Shown: positions 1 to 9,153, counted from the first letter of the stretch. The stretch: DNA of 64,000 nucleotides from DASVRA01 sp036388855 (GCA_036388855.1 DASVRA010000010.1:62001-126000); one strand, 5' to 3'. The notes: generated from the letters alone by a model not told the origin. Numbers and translations: made by a program.

Positions 1-2
1 TC

Positions 3-953
3 GACCCGCCGGGGGGGGGGGGCGCAGGCCGGCCGATTCGTCAGGCGGCGCCGCTCGCGGCCGCCGGACCGGACGCGATCGCCTTCCTCGGCGACAAGCG
101 CTACGCCGCCGAGGCGGAAGCGAGCACCGCCGGCGCCTGCTTTGTCACCGAAGCCCTAGCGGGCCGGCTTCCCAGCCACTGCATCGCGCTAGTCACGCCT
201 GAGCCGCAGGCCGCCTGGGCGCGCGCCGCCAGCCGCCTCCACCGTCCGCGCCGTATGGGCCCCCAAGCCGCGCTGGTTGACGCTTCCGCTCGCGTGGGGG
301 AAGGCGTGAACGTCTGTCCTGGCGCGGTGATTGGGCCCGGCGTAGAGGTCGGCGACGGCTGCGAGATTGGCCCCAACGCGGTGGTGGGGCCCGGAGTCAG
401 GCTCGGCGAGGGCTGCATCGTCGGGCCGAACGCCGCCGTCGGCTTCGCCCTGCTGGGTGCGCGGGTCCGGGTGGGCGCCGGCGCGGTTATCGGCGAGTCG
501 GGTTTCGGGGTCGCGGGCAGTCGCGGCGGTGCGGTGGACGTGCCGCAGTTGGGCCGCGTGATGATCGAGGACGAGGTTTCGATTGGCGCCTGCAGCTGCA
601 TCGACCGCGGCGCCTACGACGACACGGTGATCGGCGCGGGCACCAAGATCGACAACCTGGTGCAGGTGGGTCACAATTGCCGTCTAGGACGCAACGTGGT
701 GCTCGCCGGCCAGGTGGGGCTCGCGGGCAGCGTCCTCGTTGGAGATGGAGTGCGGATGGGCGGCGGCGTCGGCATCGCCGATCACCTCTCCATCGGGGCG
801 GGGGCGAGCCTGGCGGGAGGCGCCGGAGTGATGCACGACATTCCCGCGGGTGAGACTTGGGCCGGCATTCCGGCGCGTCCGATACGAAGATGGCTGCGGG
901 AGTCTTCCTGGCTCGGCAAGATGGCCAACACACGCGGCGCGGCATCGGCATGA
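3..953 (+). CDS. lpxD: UDP-3-O-acylglucosamine N-acyltransferase LpxD (5' partial)
   Basis: LpxD N-acylates UDP-3-O-acyl-glucosamine, the third step of lipid A synthesis, in the cytoplasm. The frame is open from base 3 with no start codon, so the gene begins before the window. The first ~80 residues fit the LpxD uridine-binding N-terminal domain (AAPL...AIAFLGDKRYA...ACFVTEAL). From about base 255 come left-handed beta-helix hexapeptide repeats (IGPGVEVGDG, VGPGVRLGEG). The likely catalytic His lies in VGHNCRLGRN (codon near 672). The end overlaps fabZ by ATGA. A start at the internal ATG 255 would remove the N-terminal domain, so I reject it. The extreme 5' end runs through a 12-G tract and may contain an error. 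Confidence 0.95.
   Translation, partial: DPPGGGGAGRPIRQAAPLAAAGPDAIAFLGDKRYAAEAEASTAGACFVTEALAGRLPSHCIALVTPEPQAAWARAASRLHRPRRMGPQAALVDASARVGEGVNVCPGAVIGPGVEVGDGCEIGPNAVVGPGVRLGEGCIVGPNAAVGFALLGARVRVGAGAVIGESGFGVAGSRGGAVDVPQLGRVMIEDEVSIGACSCIDRGAYDDTVIGAGTKIDNLVQVGHNCRLGRNVVLAGQVGLAGSVLVGDGVRMGGGVGIADHLSIGAGASLAGGAGVMHDIPAGETWAGIPARPIRRWLRESSWLGKMANTRGAASA
11..22. repeat. Homopolymer of 12 G inside lpxD
   Basis: Twelve consecutive G residues lie within the reading frame of lpxD, coding glycines. Recognisable LpxD similarity resumes directly after the tract (around AGRPIRQAAPL). It may be a real slippage-prone tract or an artefact at a contig edge. The sequence alone does not decide. Confidence 0.8.
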
Positions 954-1417
954 CCGACGCCGCTGACGAGCCGGGAGCTTCGATCGGTTACGCCGAGGTG
1001 CTGGAGCGTATCCCGCACCGGTACCCCTTCCTGCTGGTCGACCGGGCGGAGGACTATCGGCCGCACGCCTCCATCGTGGGGGTCAAGAACGTCACCTTCA
1101 ACGAGCCCTTCTTCCAGGGCCACTTTCCAGGCAACCCGGTGATGCCCGGCGTGCTGATCGTCGAAGCTATGGCCCAGGCCGGCGCGGTCTTGATGTCCAA
1201 GTCCCTGGACGTGGACGTGGAAGGCAAGGCGATCATGTTCATGTCGGTCGACAACGCCCGCTTTCGTCATCCGGTGCGGCCGGGCGACATCCTGCGCCTC
1301 CACGTCGACGTGGTCCGCGCCAAGTCCACGGTGTTCAAGTTCTCAGGCCGCGCCTTGGTGAGCGACAAGCTCGCGGCCGAGGCCGAGTTCGCTGCCATGG
1401 TCGTCGAGACAGGCTGA
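950..1417 (+). CDS. fabZ: 3-hydroxyacyl-[ACP] dehydratase FabZ
   Basis: FabZ dehydrates beta-hydroxyacyl-ACP in type II fatty acid synthesis. The hot-dog fold signatures are HRYPFLLVDR, then FQGHFPGNPVMPG with the catalytic His at about residue 58, then the catalytic Glu near residue 72 in VLIVEAMAQAGA. The predicted length of 155 aa is normal for the family. I chose ATG 950 because it overlaps the lpxD stop (ATGA); an upstream ATG at 857 would only add lpxD-encoded sequence. FabZ and the LPS acyltransferases draw on the same hydroxyacyl-ACP pool, which explains its place between lpxD and lpxA. Confidence 0.97.
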   Translation: MTDAADEPGASIGYAEVLERIPHRYPFLLVDRAEDYRPHASIVGVKNVTFNEPFFQGHFPGNPVMPGVLIVEAMAQAGAVLMSKSLDVDVEGKAIMFMSVDNARFRHPVRPGDILRLHVDVVRAKSTVFKFSGRALVSDKLAAEAEFAAMVVETG

Positions 1418-2202
1418 TGGCTGGGATCCATCCCACCGCCATGATCGCGGCGGGAGCTGAACTCGCCGAAGACGTCGAGATCGGCCCCTACTGCACCGTC
1501 GGCCAACGCGTGCGCCTGGCGCGCGGCGTGCGGCTGATCTCGCACGTCGTGGTCGAGGGAGTTACGTCACTGGGCGAGGAGACGGTGGTCTATCCGTTCG
1601 CTGTCTTGGGCGGGCCGCCCCAGCACCTCGGCCATCACGGCGAACCGACCGAACTGTTCATCGGGCCCCGCAACCAGATCCGCGAGCACGTGACCATGCA
1701 CACCGGCACCGTCGCCGGCGGCGGCGTCACCCGCGTGGGCGCCGAGGGCCTGTTCATGGTCGGATCTCACGTCGCCCACGACTGCACGGTCGGCGACAAG
1801 GTGGTGATGGCCAACAACGCGACCCTCGGGGGACACGTGAAGGTGGCCGACTTCGTGTTCATGGGCGGGCTCTCAGCCGCGCACCAGCACACCCGGATCG
1901 GCCGCTATTCCTTCATCGGCGGCTTGGCGCCGGTGACCAAGGACGTGATCCCCTTCGCGCTCGTCGGCAATGACGCTCACCTGGAGGGGATGAACCTCGT
2001 CGGCCTCAAACGCCGCGGCTTCGGGCGCGACACGATCAAGGACTTACGCGCCGCGTACCGCCTGCTGTTCGCCGACGAAGGCTCGTTTCAGGAGCGGGTG
2101 GAGGATGTGGCCCGGGTGTTCGCCCATTCCTCCCAGGTGATGGAGGTGGTGGACTTCATCCGCGCCGACGCCGCCCGGCCGCTCTGCATGCCCAAAGACT
2201 GA
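1417..2202 (+). CDS. lpxA: UDP-N-acetylglucosamine acyltransferase LpxA
   Basis: LpxA catalyses the first committed step of lipid A synthesis, 3-O-acylation of UDP-GlcNAc. The 261-aa protein is a hexapeptide-repeat beta-helix with the catalytic motif SHVAHDCTVG; His121 corresponds to E. coli His125. The helical C-terminal part contains the family motif NLVGLKRRGF. The start codon shares bases with the fabZ stop (TGATG), so the genes are probably translationally coupled. It lies in the lpxD-fabZ-lpxA-lpxI-lpxB operon. Confidence 0.97.
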   Translation: MAGIHPTAMIAAGAELAEDVEIGPYCTVGQRVRLARGVRLISHVVVEGVTSLGEETVVYPFAVLGGPPQHLGHHGEPTELFIGPRNQIREHVTMHTGTVAGGGVTRVGAEGLFMVGSHVAHDCTVGDKVVMANNATLGGHVKVADFVFMGGLSAAHQHTRIGRYSFIGGLAPVTKDVIPFALVGNDAHLEGMNLVGLKRRGFGRDTIKDLRAAYRLLFADEGSFQERVEDVARVFAHSSQVMEVVDFIRADAARPLCMPKD

Positions 2203-2203
2203 A

Positions 2204-3046
2204 ATGGCGCCCGGCGCCTTGGGCATCATCGCCGGCGGCGGCGGTCTGCCTGTCGAACTGGCGCGCGCCTGCACCGCCGCCGGCCGCGCGGTCTTCATCA
2301 TCCGCCTAAAAGGCATGGCGGATCCCGCGCTGGCGGCCTGGCCGGGCGAGGACGTGGAGATCGCCAGGCTCGGCCGAGCCATCGAGCTGCTCAAGTCCGC
2401 CGGCTGCACCGGCGTCAGCTTCGCCGGCAAGGTCTTTCGCCCGGACTTCGCCTCGCTCAAGCCTGATCTGGCCGGTCTCAAGGCGCTGCCGCGAGTGATG
2501 GCGGCCGCACGCAAGGGCGACGACGCCCTCCTGCGCGCGCTCCTGCGCATCTTCGAGGAGGCGGGCTTCCACATCGAGGGCGCCGATGAGGCCGCAGGCG
2601 GCCTGGTTCTTTCCCAAGGTCCGCTCGGCCTGCACGCGCCGGGCGACCTGCACCACGCCGACATCGACTTGGCCGCCCGCGCCGCCCGTCGCCTCGGCGA
2701 ATTCGACATCGGCCAGGCCGTCGCCGTTTGCCGCGGCGTCATCCTCGCCGTCGAGGCCCAAGAGGGCACCGCCGCAATGCTTGAACGTTGCGCCGCCCTG
2801 CCGGCGGAGTTGCGCGGCAGCTCCGCCGAACGCCGCGGCGTGCTGGTGAAGCTGCCTAAGGGAATCCAGGACCGGCGGGTGGACCTGCCCACGATCGGCC
2901 CCGCCACGATCAGTCTCGCCGCCGAGGCAGGCTTGGCGGGCGTGGTCGGCGAGGCCGGCGGCATGCTGGTGGTTGAGCGCGACCGGGTGCGCTCGGAGGC
3001 CGACCGGCTGGGCCTGTTCGTCCACGGTTTGCCAAGCGGCGCGTGA
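2204..3046 (+). CDS. lpxI: UDP-2,3-diacylglucosamine pyrophosphatase LpxI
   Basis: LpxI hydrolyses UDP-2,3-diacylglucosamine to lipid X and UMP. It replaces LpxH in many alphaproteobacteria and was first characterised in Caulobacter. The 280-aa protein (former DUF1009) has the N-terminal glycine-rich LGIIAGGGGLPVELA. Its C-terminal half contains GMLVVERDRV near the end. It starts one base after the lpxA stop and overlaps lpxB by four bases. Its position between lpxA and lpxB supports the assignment. Confidence 0.94.
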   Translation: MAPGALGIIAGGGGLPVELARACTAAGRAVFIIRLKGMADPALAAWPGEDVEIARLGRAIELLKSAGCTGVSFAGKVFRPDFASLKPDLAGLKALPRVMAAARKGDDALLRALLRIFEEAGFHIEGADEAAGGLVLSQGPLGLHAPGDLHHADIDLAARAARRLGEFDIGQAVAVCRGVILAVEAQEGTAAMLERCAALPAELRGSSAERRGVLVKLPKGIQDRRVDLPTIGPATISLAAEAGLAGVVGEAGGMLVVERDRVRSEADRLGLFVHGLPSGA

Positions 3047-4248
3047 TGCGTCCGTCGCGCGTCCTGATCACGGCCGTCGAAGCCTCCGGCGACGCGCTGG
3101 GGGCGGCGCTGATGCGGGAGCTGACACGGCGACTCCCCGAAGAGACAACGTTTATCGGCGTGGGTGGCCCGCAGATGCAGGCGGAGGGCCTCGCCAGCCT
3201 GTTCGACATCTCGGAACTCTCGGTGATGGGCTTCCTTGAGGGCCTGCTAGCCTATCGCCGCGCCCAGCGCAGAGCCGCCGAAATCGCCGGGCTCGCCCGC
3301 CGGGAGCAGCCGGACGTGGCGGTGCTGATCGACTCCTGGGGCTTCAGCTACCTCACCGCCAAGGCCCTGCGCCGCGCCCTGCCGGACCTGCCGCTGGTGA
3401 AATACGTCGCGCCCCAAGTCTGGGCCACCCGTCCGGGCCGCGCCCAGACGGTGGCCGCGCTGTTCGACCACCTGCTCTCGATCATCCCGTTCGACCAACC
3501 GTACTTCGCGGACCTGCCGATCCAAACCACCTTCGTCGGCAACCCCGCCCTGAGCCGGGACTTCAGCGGCGCGGACGGGGAAGGGCTGCGCGCCCGGCTT
3601 GGCATCGCGCCGGACTCCCCCGTCCTGCTGGTGCTGCCCGGCAGCCGGCCAGGCGAGATCAAGCGGGTCATGCCGGCGTTGGAGGATGCGGCCCGGCGGC
3701 TGAAGGGCGAGCGGCCGGCCCTGGAGGTGATCATCCCCGTCGCCCCAACCGTCGCTGAAGCGGTGAAGGTGCGCGCGGCGCAACTGCCGTTCCAGGCCCA
3801 CGTCGTGCTGGGCGGGGCGGACAAGCACGCCGCAATGGCCGCCGCCACGGCAGCGCTGGCCTGCTCGGGGACGGTGACCACCGAACTGGCCATGGCGGGC
3901 TGCCCGATGGTGGTGGCCTACAAGCTCTCACCGCTCACCGCGGTCATCGCGCGGCGCATCGTGCGCGTGCCCTACGCCAGCCTGATCAACATCGCGGCGG
4001 GCGAAGCCGTCGCCCCTGAGTTCATCCAGGAGGACTGCACCGGCCCAAGACTGGCGGCCGCCGTCGGTCCGCTGCTCGACAACCCAGCACTCCGCGCCGC
4101 GCAGACGGCCGCCCAGAACCGCGCCCTCGACCGCCTGGGCCGCGGCGGTCCCGATCCCGCCGAACGCTCGGCCCAGGTTATCGAAGCCATCCTGAGGAGC
4201 CGAAGCCCTCGCCCTTCGCCTCAGCCCCGCTCCTCGAGGGGCTTGTAG
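3043..4248 (+). CDS. lpxB: Lipid-A-disaccharide synthase LpxB
   Basis: LpxB is the GT19 glycosyltransferase that joins lipid X to UDP-2,3-diacylglucosamine. Typical motifs are EASGDALGAALM near the N-terminus, ELSVMGFLEGL, the PQVWATRPGR segment, GNPAL, and LPGSRPGEIKR at the start of the second Rossmann domain. The length of 401 aa is usual. The start overlaps the lpxI stop by ATGA. The last 28 bp overlap the 3' end of the oppositely oriented gltA, so the C-terminal tail is encoded opposite the end of citrate synthase. Confidence 0.96.
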   Translation: MMRPSRVLITAVEASGDALGAALMRELTRRLPEETTFIGVGGPQMQAEGLASLFDISELSVMGFLEGLLAYRRAQRRAAEIAGLARREQPDVAVLIDSWGFSYLTAKALRRALPDLPLVKYVAPQVWATRPGRAQTVAALFDHLLSIIPFDQPYFADLPIQTTFVGNPALSRDFSGADGEGLRARLGIAPDSPVLLVLPGSRPGEIKRVMPALEDAARRLKGERPALEVIIPVAPTVAEAVKVRAAQLPFQAHVVLGGADKHAAMAAATAALACSGTVTTELAMAGCPMVVAYKLSPLTAVIARRIVRVPYASLINIAAGEAVAPEFIQEDCTGPRLAAAVGPLLDNPALRAAQTAAQNRALDRLGRGGPDPAERSAQVIEAILRSRSPRPSPQPRSSRGL

Positions 4249-5513
4249 TCCCGCTCGGTCGGGCCGGTGTAGAGCTGCCGCGGCCGGCCGATCTTGTAGG
4301 TCGGATCGCCGATCATCTCCTGCCAATGTGCGATCCAGCCCACGGTGCGCGCGACCGCGAACAGCACGGTGAACATGGTGGTGGGGAAGCCCATCGCCGA
4401 CAAGGTGATGCCGGAGTAGAAGTCGACGTTTGGATAGAGCTTGCGCTCGATGAAATACTCGTCCGAGAGCGCGATCCGCTCCAATTCCTTGGCCACCTGG
4501 AACAGCGGGTCGTTGTGCTTGCCCCGCACCTCCAGCACTTCATCCGCCGACTGTTTCATCACCGTGGCGCGTGGGTCGTAGTTCTTGTAGACGCGGTGGC
4601 CGAAGCCCATCAGCCGGCGCTTGCGGTCCTTCACCCCGGCGATGAACTCGGGAATGTTCTCCGGCGTGCCGATCTCCTTGAGCATGTTCAGCGCCTCTTC
4701 GTTGGCGCCGCCGTGCGCGGGGCCCCAGAGGCAGGCGATGCCCGCCGCGATGCAGGCGAACGGATTGGCGCCCGACGATCCCGCCAGCCGCACCGTCGAG
4801 GTCGAGGCGTTCTGCTCGTGGTCGGCGTGGAGGATAAAGATGCGATCCATCGCCCGCGTCATCGCCGGATCGCACTCCCAGTCCTCCGCCGGGACCGAGA
4901 AGCACATGCGCAGGAAGTTCTCGGCGTAGGACAGCTCATTGCGCGGGTGCACGAACGGCTGGCCGAGCGAATACTTGTAGGCCCGCGCCGCGATGGTCGG
5001 CATCTTGGCGATCAGCCGGTGGGCCGAGATGGTGCGCTGCACCGGATCGTTGATGTTCAGGCTGTCGTGGTAGAAGGCCGACAGCGCCCCGACCGCGCCG
5101 ACCATGATCGACATGGGGTGGGCGTCACGGCGGAAACCTCTGAAAAACCAGTCTACTTGCTCATGCAACATCGTGTGGTAGGTGATGTTGCAATCGAACT
5201 CGGCGTATTGCGGCGCGGTGGGGAGTTCGCCGTGAAGCAGGAGGTAGCAGACCTCCAGGAAGTTCGACTTCTCCGCCAGCTGGCCGATCGGATAGCCCCG
5301 GTGCAGCAGCACGCCCTCGTCGCCGTCGATGAAGGTGATCTTGCTCTCGGTGGAGGCGGTGGAGGTGTAGCCGGGATCGAAGGTGAACACGTCGGTGTCG
5401 GCGTAGAGCTTGCGCACGTCGATCACGTCCGGCCCCAGCGTCCCCTTCAGGACCGGGAGCTCATAGTCCTTGCCGCCCAGGGCGAGCGTCGCCGCGGCCT
5501 CGTCGTCTGCCAT
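4221..5513 (-). CDS. gltA: Citrate synthase (type II)
   Basis: Citrate synthase condenses oxaloacetate and acetyl-CoA at the entry to the TCA cycle. The 430-aa protein has the N-terminal extension of the NADH-sensitive hexameric type. Catalytic motifs are ILHADHEQNASTS (first His), GFGHRVYKNYDPRA (second His) and LYPNVDFYSG (Asp). A good ribosome-binding site (AAGGA) precedes the ATG at 5513. It lies 57 bp downstream of gltX on the same strand, so co-transcription is possible. Its 3' end overlaps lpxB. Confidence 0.97.
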   Translation of the reverse strand: MADDEAAATLALGGKDYELPVLKGTLGPDVIDVRKLYADTDVFTFDPGYTSTASTESKITFIDGDEGVLLHRGYPIGQLAEKSNFLEVCYLLLHGELPTAPQYAEFDCNITYHTMLHEQVDWFFRGFRRDAHPMSIMVGAVGALSAFYHDSLNINDPVQRTISAHRLIAKMPTIAARAYKYSLGQPFVHPRNELSYAENFLRMCFSVPAEDWECDPAMTRAMDRIFILHADHEQNASTSTVRLAGSSGANPFACIAAGIACLWGPAHGGANEEALNMLKEIGTPENIPEFIAGVKDRKRRLMGFGHRVYKNYDPRATVMKQSADEVLEVRGKHNDPLFQVAKELERIALSDEYFIERKLYPNVDFYSGITLSAMGFPTTMFTVLFAVARTVGWIAHWQEMIGDPTYKIGRPRQLYTGPTERDYKPLEERG

Positions 5514-5570
5514 CTCGATGTCCTTGCAGCCAGGCGGGGAGGCCCGGAAATCCGCGCCGCTTATAGACCC

Positions 5571-6977
5571 TTAAGCGCCGCTGGAAAGCGCGTCGTCGAT
5601 GCGCCCCAGCGCCTCCTCGCGGCCCAGCGCCGCCAGCGTGCTGGCGAGGTCGGGCGCGGGCGCGCCGCCCGAGAGCACGCCGCGTAGCGCCTGTCCGAAC
5701 TTGCCGATTCCCACCCCCTCCGCCTCGGCGAAGGCGCGGATGGCGGGCTCGAGGGCGGTGGCGCTCCAGTCCTCTTCCTCCGCCAGCCGGCCGCGCAGCC
5801 GCCCCAACCGGGCGCGGGTCTCGTCGGTCAGCAGGCGGACGGTCTTCTCGTTTAGCGTCAGCGGCCGGGTCTTCAAGGCGAAAACGCAGAGCTCCGCCAG
5901 CTGCACCGTCGTCTGCGCCCCCTCCTTCACCAGCGGGATCACCCGCAGGAGGTCATCGGGGGCGGCTCCGCCCGGGCTCTCCTCCATCTTCGCCAGTTGC
6001 TCGGCGGTGAGCGAGGCCAGGCGGCGGTCGTCGGCCAGGCGGATGTAGTGCTGGTTGACGTGGTTGAGCTTGGCCCAGTCGAGCCGCGCGGGCGCCTTGA
6101 CCACGTCGCGCACGTCGAACCAGGCGGCGGCCTGCTCATCGGTGAACAGTTCGTTGTCGCCGTGGCCCCAGCCCAGCCGCGCCAGGTAGTTGCGCAACGC
6201 CTCGGGCAGGTAGCCCATGTCGGCGTATTCGCCGACCGCCTGCGCCCCATGACGCTTGCTGAGCTTGGCCCCGTCTGGCCCATGGATCAGCGGCACGTGG
6301 GCGAAACTGGGAACCTGCCAGCCCAGCGCTTGGTAGATCAGCGTCTGACGCGCGGCGTTGTTCAGGTGGTCGTCCCCGCGGATCACATGGGTGATCCCCA
6401 TGTCGTGGTCGTCCACCACCACGGCCAGGTTGTAGGTGGGCGCGCCGTCTGAGCGCAGCAGCACCAGGTCATCGAGGTCCTTGTTGCGGAAGCGCACCGG
6501 TCCTTTGATCAGGTCGTCCACCAGCGTCTCGCCTTCCAGCGGTCCCTTGAACCGGATCACGTGAGGGCGGTCGTCGGCGGGGTCGGGGGGCAGGTCGCGT
6601 CCGGGGCCGCGGATCGCGCGGCCTTCGGCCCGTGCGCGTTCGCGCTCGGCCTCCAGCTCTTCGGGGGTGGTGTAGTCGCGGTAGGCGCGGCCACGCGCGA
6701 GCAGTTCAAGCACCGCCTCCCGGTGCCGCTCGACACGGGAGAACTGAAACACCGGCGCCTCGTCCGCCGCGATCCCCAGCCATTCCAAACCTTCGAAGAT
6801 CGCCTGCACGGCGTCTTCCGTGGAGCGAGCGCGGTCGGTGTCCTCGATGCGCAGAAGGAACCTGCCGCCGCAGTGGCGGGCGTAAAGGAGGTTGAACAAG
6901 GCGGTCCTGGCGCCGCCTATGTGCAGATAGCCGGTGGGAGAGGGCGCGAAGCGGGTGACGACGGGCGCGTCGGACAT
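5571..6977 (-). CDS. gltX: Glutamyl-tRNA synthetase
   Basis: GltX charges tRNA-Glu (some alphaproteobacterial enzymes also mischarge tRNA-Gln). The class I signatures are HIGGARTALFN near the N-terminus and AKLSKRHGA as the KMSKS loop. I chose ATG 6977 (MSDAPVVTRFAPSPTG) because the open frame upstream adds 38 arginine/alanine-rich residues absent from the family. The resulting 468 aa is the normal length. It is divergent from comEC with only a 49-bp gap, which must hold both promoters. Confidence 0.96.
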   Translation of the reverse strand: MSDAPVVTRFAPSPTGYLHIGGARTALFNLLYARHCGGRFLLRIEDTDRARSTEDAVQAIFEGLEWLGIAADEAPVFQFSRVERHREAVLELLARGRAYRDYTTPEELEAERERARAEGRAIRGPGRDLPPDPADDRPHVIRFKGPLEGETLVDDLIKGPVRFRNKDLDDLVLLRSDGAPTYNLAVVVDDHDMGITHVIRGDDHLNNAARQTLIYQALGWQVPSFAHVPLIHGPDGAKLSKRHGAQAVGEYADMGYLPEALRNYLARLGWGHGDNELFTDEQAAAWFDVRDVVKAPARLDWAKLNHVNQHYIRLADDRRLASLTAEQLAKMEESPGGAAPDDLLRVIPLVKEGAQTTVQLAELCVFALKTRPLTLNEKTVRLLTDETRARLGRLRGRLAEEEDWSATALEPAIRAFAEAEGVGIGKFGQALRGVLSGGAPAPDLASTLAALGREEALGRIDDALSSGA

Positions 6978-7026
6978 GGGGCAGGGGGCTCGAACCGCGA
7001 GAGCCGCGCGGCCGGCGCCCCTTAGC

Positions 7027-9153
7027 ATGCGCCTTCCACGCCTTCCTACCCCGGCGGTCGCCGGGCGCCTCGCGCGCGCCGAGGCCGCCACCCAGCTCGA
7101 CCGCTGGTTCCTCTGGAGCCCCGTCGCCTTCGGCGGCGGCTGCGCGATCTATCTGGTCCTGAGAACCGAGCCCCCAGCCGCCCTTTGCCTGGCCCTGGCC
7201 AGCGCCGGCCTGCTGATCGCCTGGCTCGCCAACCGCCGGCAGGCAGCCAAAACCGTTGCGGTCGCGGCCACCCTGCTGGCCTTCCTCGCCTGCGGTTTCG
7301 GCGCGGCCAAGCTGCGGACCCTGGGCGTCACGGCGCCCGTGATCGCCGCCCCCGGACCCCGCACGCTCGAAGCCTGGGTCGTGGACGTGCCGAGCCCCGG
7401 CTCCGGCGGCGGGCGGCTGCTGCTCGCCCCGCAAGCCATCTCCGGCCTCGACCCATCAGAGCTTCCCCGCCGCGTGAGGATCACCGTCGGGCCCGACGCC
7501 ATGATCGGCCCCGGCGCCTACGTCCGCCTGCGCGGGACGCTGAACCCGCCGCCCGGCCCCGCCAGCCCCGGCGCCTACGACTTCGCCCGCGACGCCTTTT
7601 TTCACCGGGTGGGCGGCGTCGGCTTCGCCTTCGGCGAGCCCGCCATCGTCGCCGGGCCGGAGCCGCCCTGGCCGCTCGCGCTCCGGATGCGCGTCAACGC
7701 CGCCCGCTGGTCGCTCGCCCGCCGAATCGTCGACCGCTTGGGCGAGCGCACTGGCGGCGTCGCCGTCGCCATGGTCACCGGCCACGAGGCCTGGCTCCGC
7801 AGAGCCGACGAGGACGCCATGCGCGCGGCGGGTCTGGCGCACATCCTTTCCATCTCAGGCGTGCACATGGCCATCGTCGGCGGCTTCGTCTTCTTCCTGT
7901 TCAGGGTCGGCGTGGCGGCCTGGCCATGGCTCGCCCTTCGCGCCCCCGGCAAGAAGATCGCCGCCGCCGCCGGCCTCCTCGCCGTCGCCGTCTACCTCGT
8001 CGTCTCGGGAGCGCCGGCCCCGGCCATCCGCGCCGCCGTGGTGATGAGCGTGGTCTTCCTAGCCGTGCTCACCGACCGCCAGGCGATCAGCCTCCACTCC
8101 CTGGCCGTGGCCGCCCTCCTGGTGCTGGCTCTCCAGCCTGAAGCGGTGGGGCAGCCGGGCTTCCAGATGTCCTTCGCCGCCACCGCCGCCCTCGTCGCCC
8201 TGGCCGAGGCGCGTCGCCCGCCGATCCGGGAGATCAACGCCCCATGGCCGATCCGCCTGCTCCAAGGCGCCGGAACCTGGATCGTGGCCTCCATAGGCAT
8301 CAGCTTCGTCGCCGGCCTGGCCACCGGCCCCTTCGCCATCCAGCACTTCAACCGCGTCGCCCTCTACGGCCTTCCAGCCAACCTGCTGCTGGCCCCGCTC
8401 TCCAGCTTCGTGATCATGCCCGGCCTGGCCGCCGGGGCGGCGCTGGAGACCATAGGACTAGGCGCTCTGCCCCTGGCCTTCGCCGGCAAGGGCATCGAGG
8501 CCATGCTTGCCGTAGCGCAACTGGTTGCTTCTCGGCCAGGCACCGTTCGCACCGTCGCCAGCGCGCCCGACTACGTCCTCGCCATCTCCTTCCTCGGCAT
8601 CCTCTGGCTGTGCCTGTGGCGCGGCCGCTTGCGCTGGCTGGGCCTGCCGCTCGCGCTCGCCGTCAGTCTCTGGCCAAGGCCCGCGCCGCCCGCCGCCTGG
8701 ATCGCCCCTGACGGCGGGGCGGCGGCCGTGGTCAGCGGCAACACCGCCGTCCTGCTGCGGCCGGAGGCCAAGGCCTTCGCTACCGAACTGTGGGCCCGCC
8801 GCCGGGGCCTGGCCTTGCCCGCCGATTCGGCCGCCGCCCGTTCGGACGATTACGACTGCAACCGCCTGCGCTGCTTCGGCCACGGCTCCGCGAGGCCGGC
8901 GATCTCCGCCTGGTGGACCCGCCGCGCGCCAAAGCCGGCCGATCTGGCGCGCCTGTGCGCCGCCGAAATCGCGATCATCAAACCGGACGCCTTCGCCGGC
9001 GCCTGCCCCCGCGCCAGGGTCCTGACAGAGGCCGACTTCCGTCAGGGCGGCGCGGCCGAAATCTACCCGAGCGGATCGGGCGGCTGGCGCTTCGTCTGGG
9101 CCGAAGCGGCGCGCGGCCGCCGGCCCTGGAGCGTCAGTGGTAGCGGCGGATGA
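7027..9153 (+). CDS. comEC: ComEC/Rec2-family DNA uptake channel protein
   Basis: ComEC forms the inner-membrane channel for single-stranded DNA in natural transformation. The predicted 708-aa polytopic protein has an N-terminal DUF4131 region (about residues 20-190). The Competence domain follows, with the signature AHILSISGVHMAIV near residue 270 and many hydrophobic helices. The C-terminal ~140 residues are short and lack an HxHxDH metallo-beta-lactamase motif, so this is the version without the nuclease-like domain. ATG 7027 was chosen over 6934, which would run into the gltX coding region. The last 20 bp overlap lexA, convergent. Confidence 0.88.
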   Translation: MRLPRLPTPAVAGRLARAEAATQLDRWFLWSPVAFGGGCAIYLVLRTEPPAALCLALASAGLLIAWLANRRQAAKTVAVAATLLAFLACGFGAAKLRTLGVTAPVIAAPGPRTLEAWVVDVPSPGSGGGRLLLAPQAISGLDPSELPRRVRITVGPDAMIGPGAYVRLRGTLNPPPGPASPGAYDFARDAFFHRVGGVGFAFGEPAIVAGPEPPWPLALRMRVNAARWSLARRIVDRLGERTGGVAVAMVTGHEAWLRRADEDAMRAAGLAHILSISGVHMAIVGGFVFFLFRVGVAAWPWLALRAPGKKIAAAAGLLAVAVYLVVSGAPAPAIRAAVVMSVVFLAVLTDRQAISLHSLAVAALLVLALQPEAVGQPGFQMSFAATAALVALAEARRPPIREINAPWPIRLLQGAGTWIVASIGISFVAGLATGPFAIQHFNRVALYGLPANLLLAPLSSFVIMPGLAAGAALETIGLGALPLAFAGKGIEAMLAVAQLVASRPGTVRTVASAPDYVLAISFLGILWLCLWRGRLRWLGLPLALAVSLWPRPAPPAAWIAPDGGAAAVVSGNTAVLLRPEAKAFATELWARRRGLALPADSAAARSDDYDCNRLRCFGHGSARPAISAWWTRRAPKPADLARLCAAEIAIIKPDAFAGACPRARVLTEADFRQGGAAEIYPSGSGGWRFVWAEAARGRRPWSVSGSGG

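Noticed and set aside
4326..5687. 453-codon open frame opposite gltA
   Set aside because: Antisense shadow of citrate synthase; no family motifs.
7027..9153. Start of comEC at ATG 6934
   Set aside because: It would lie inside gltX coding sequence and add a non-conserved charged extension; ATG 7027 fits the family better.
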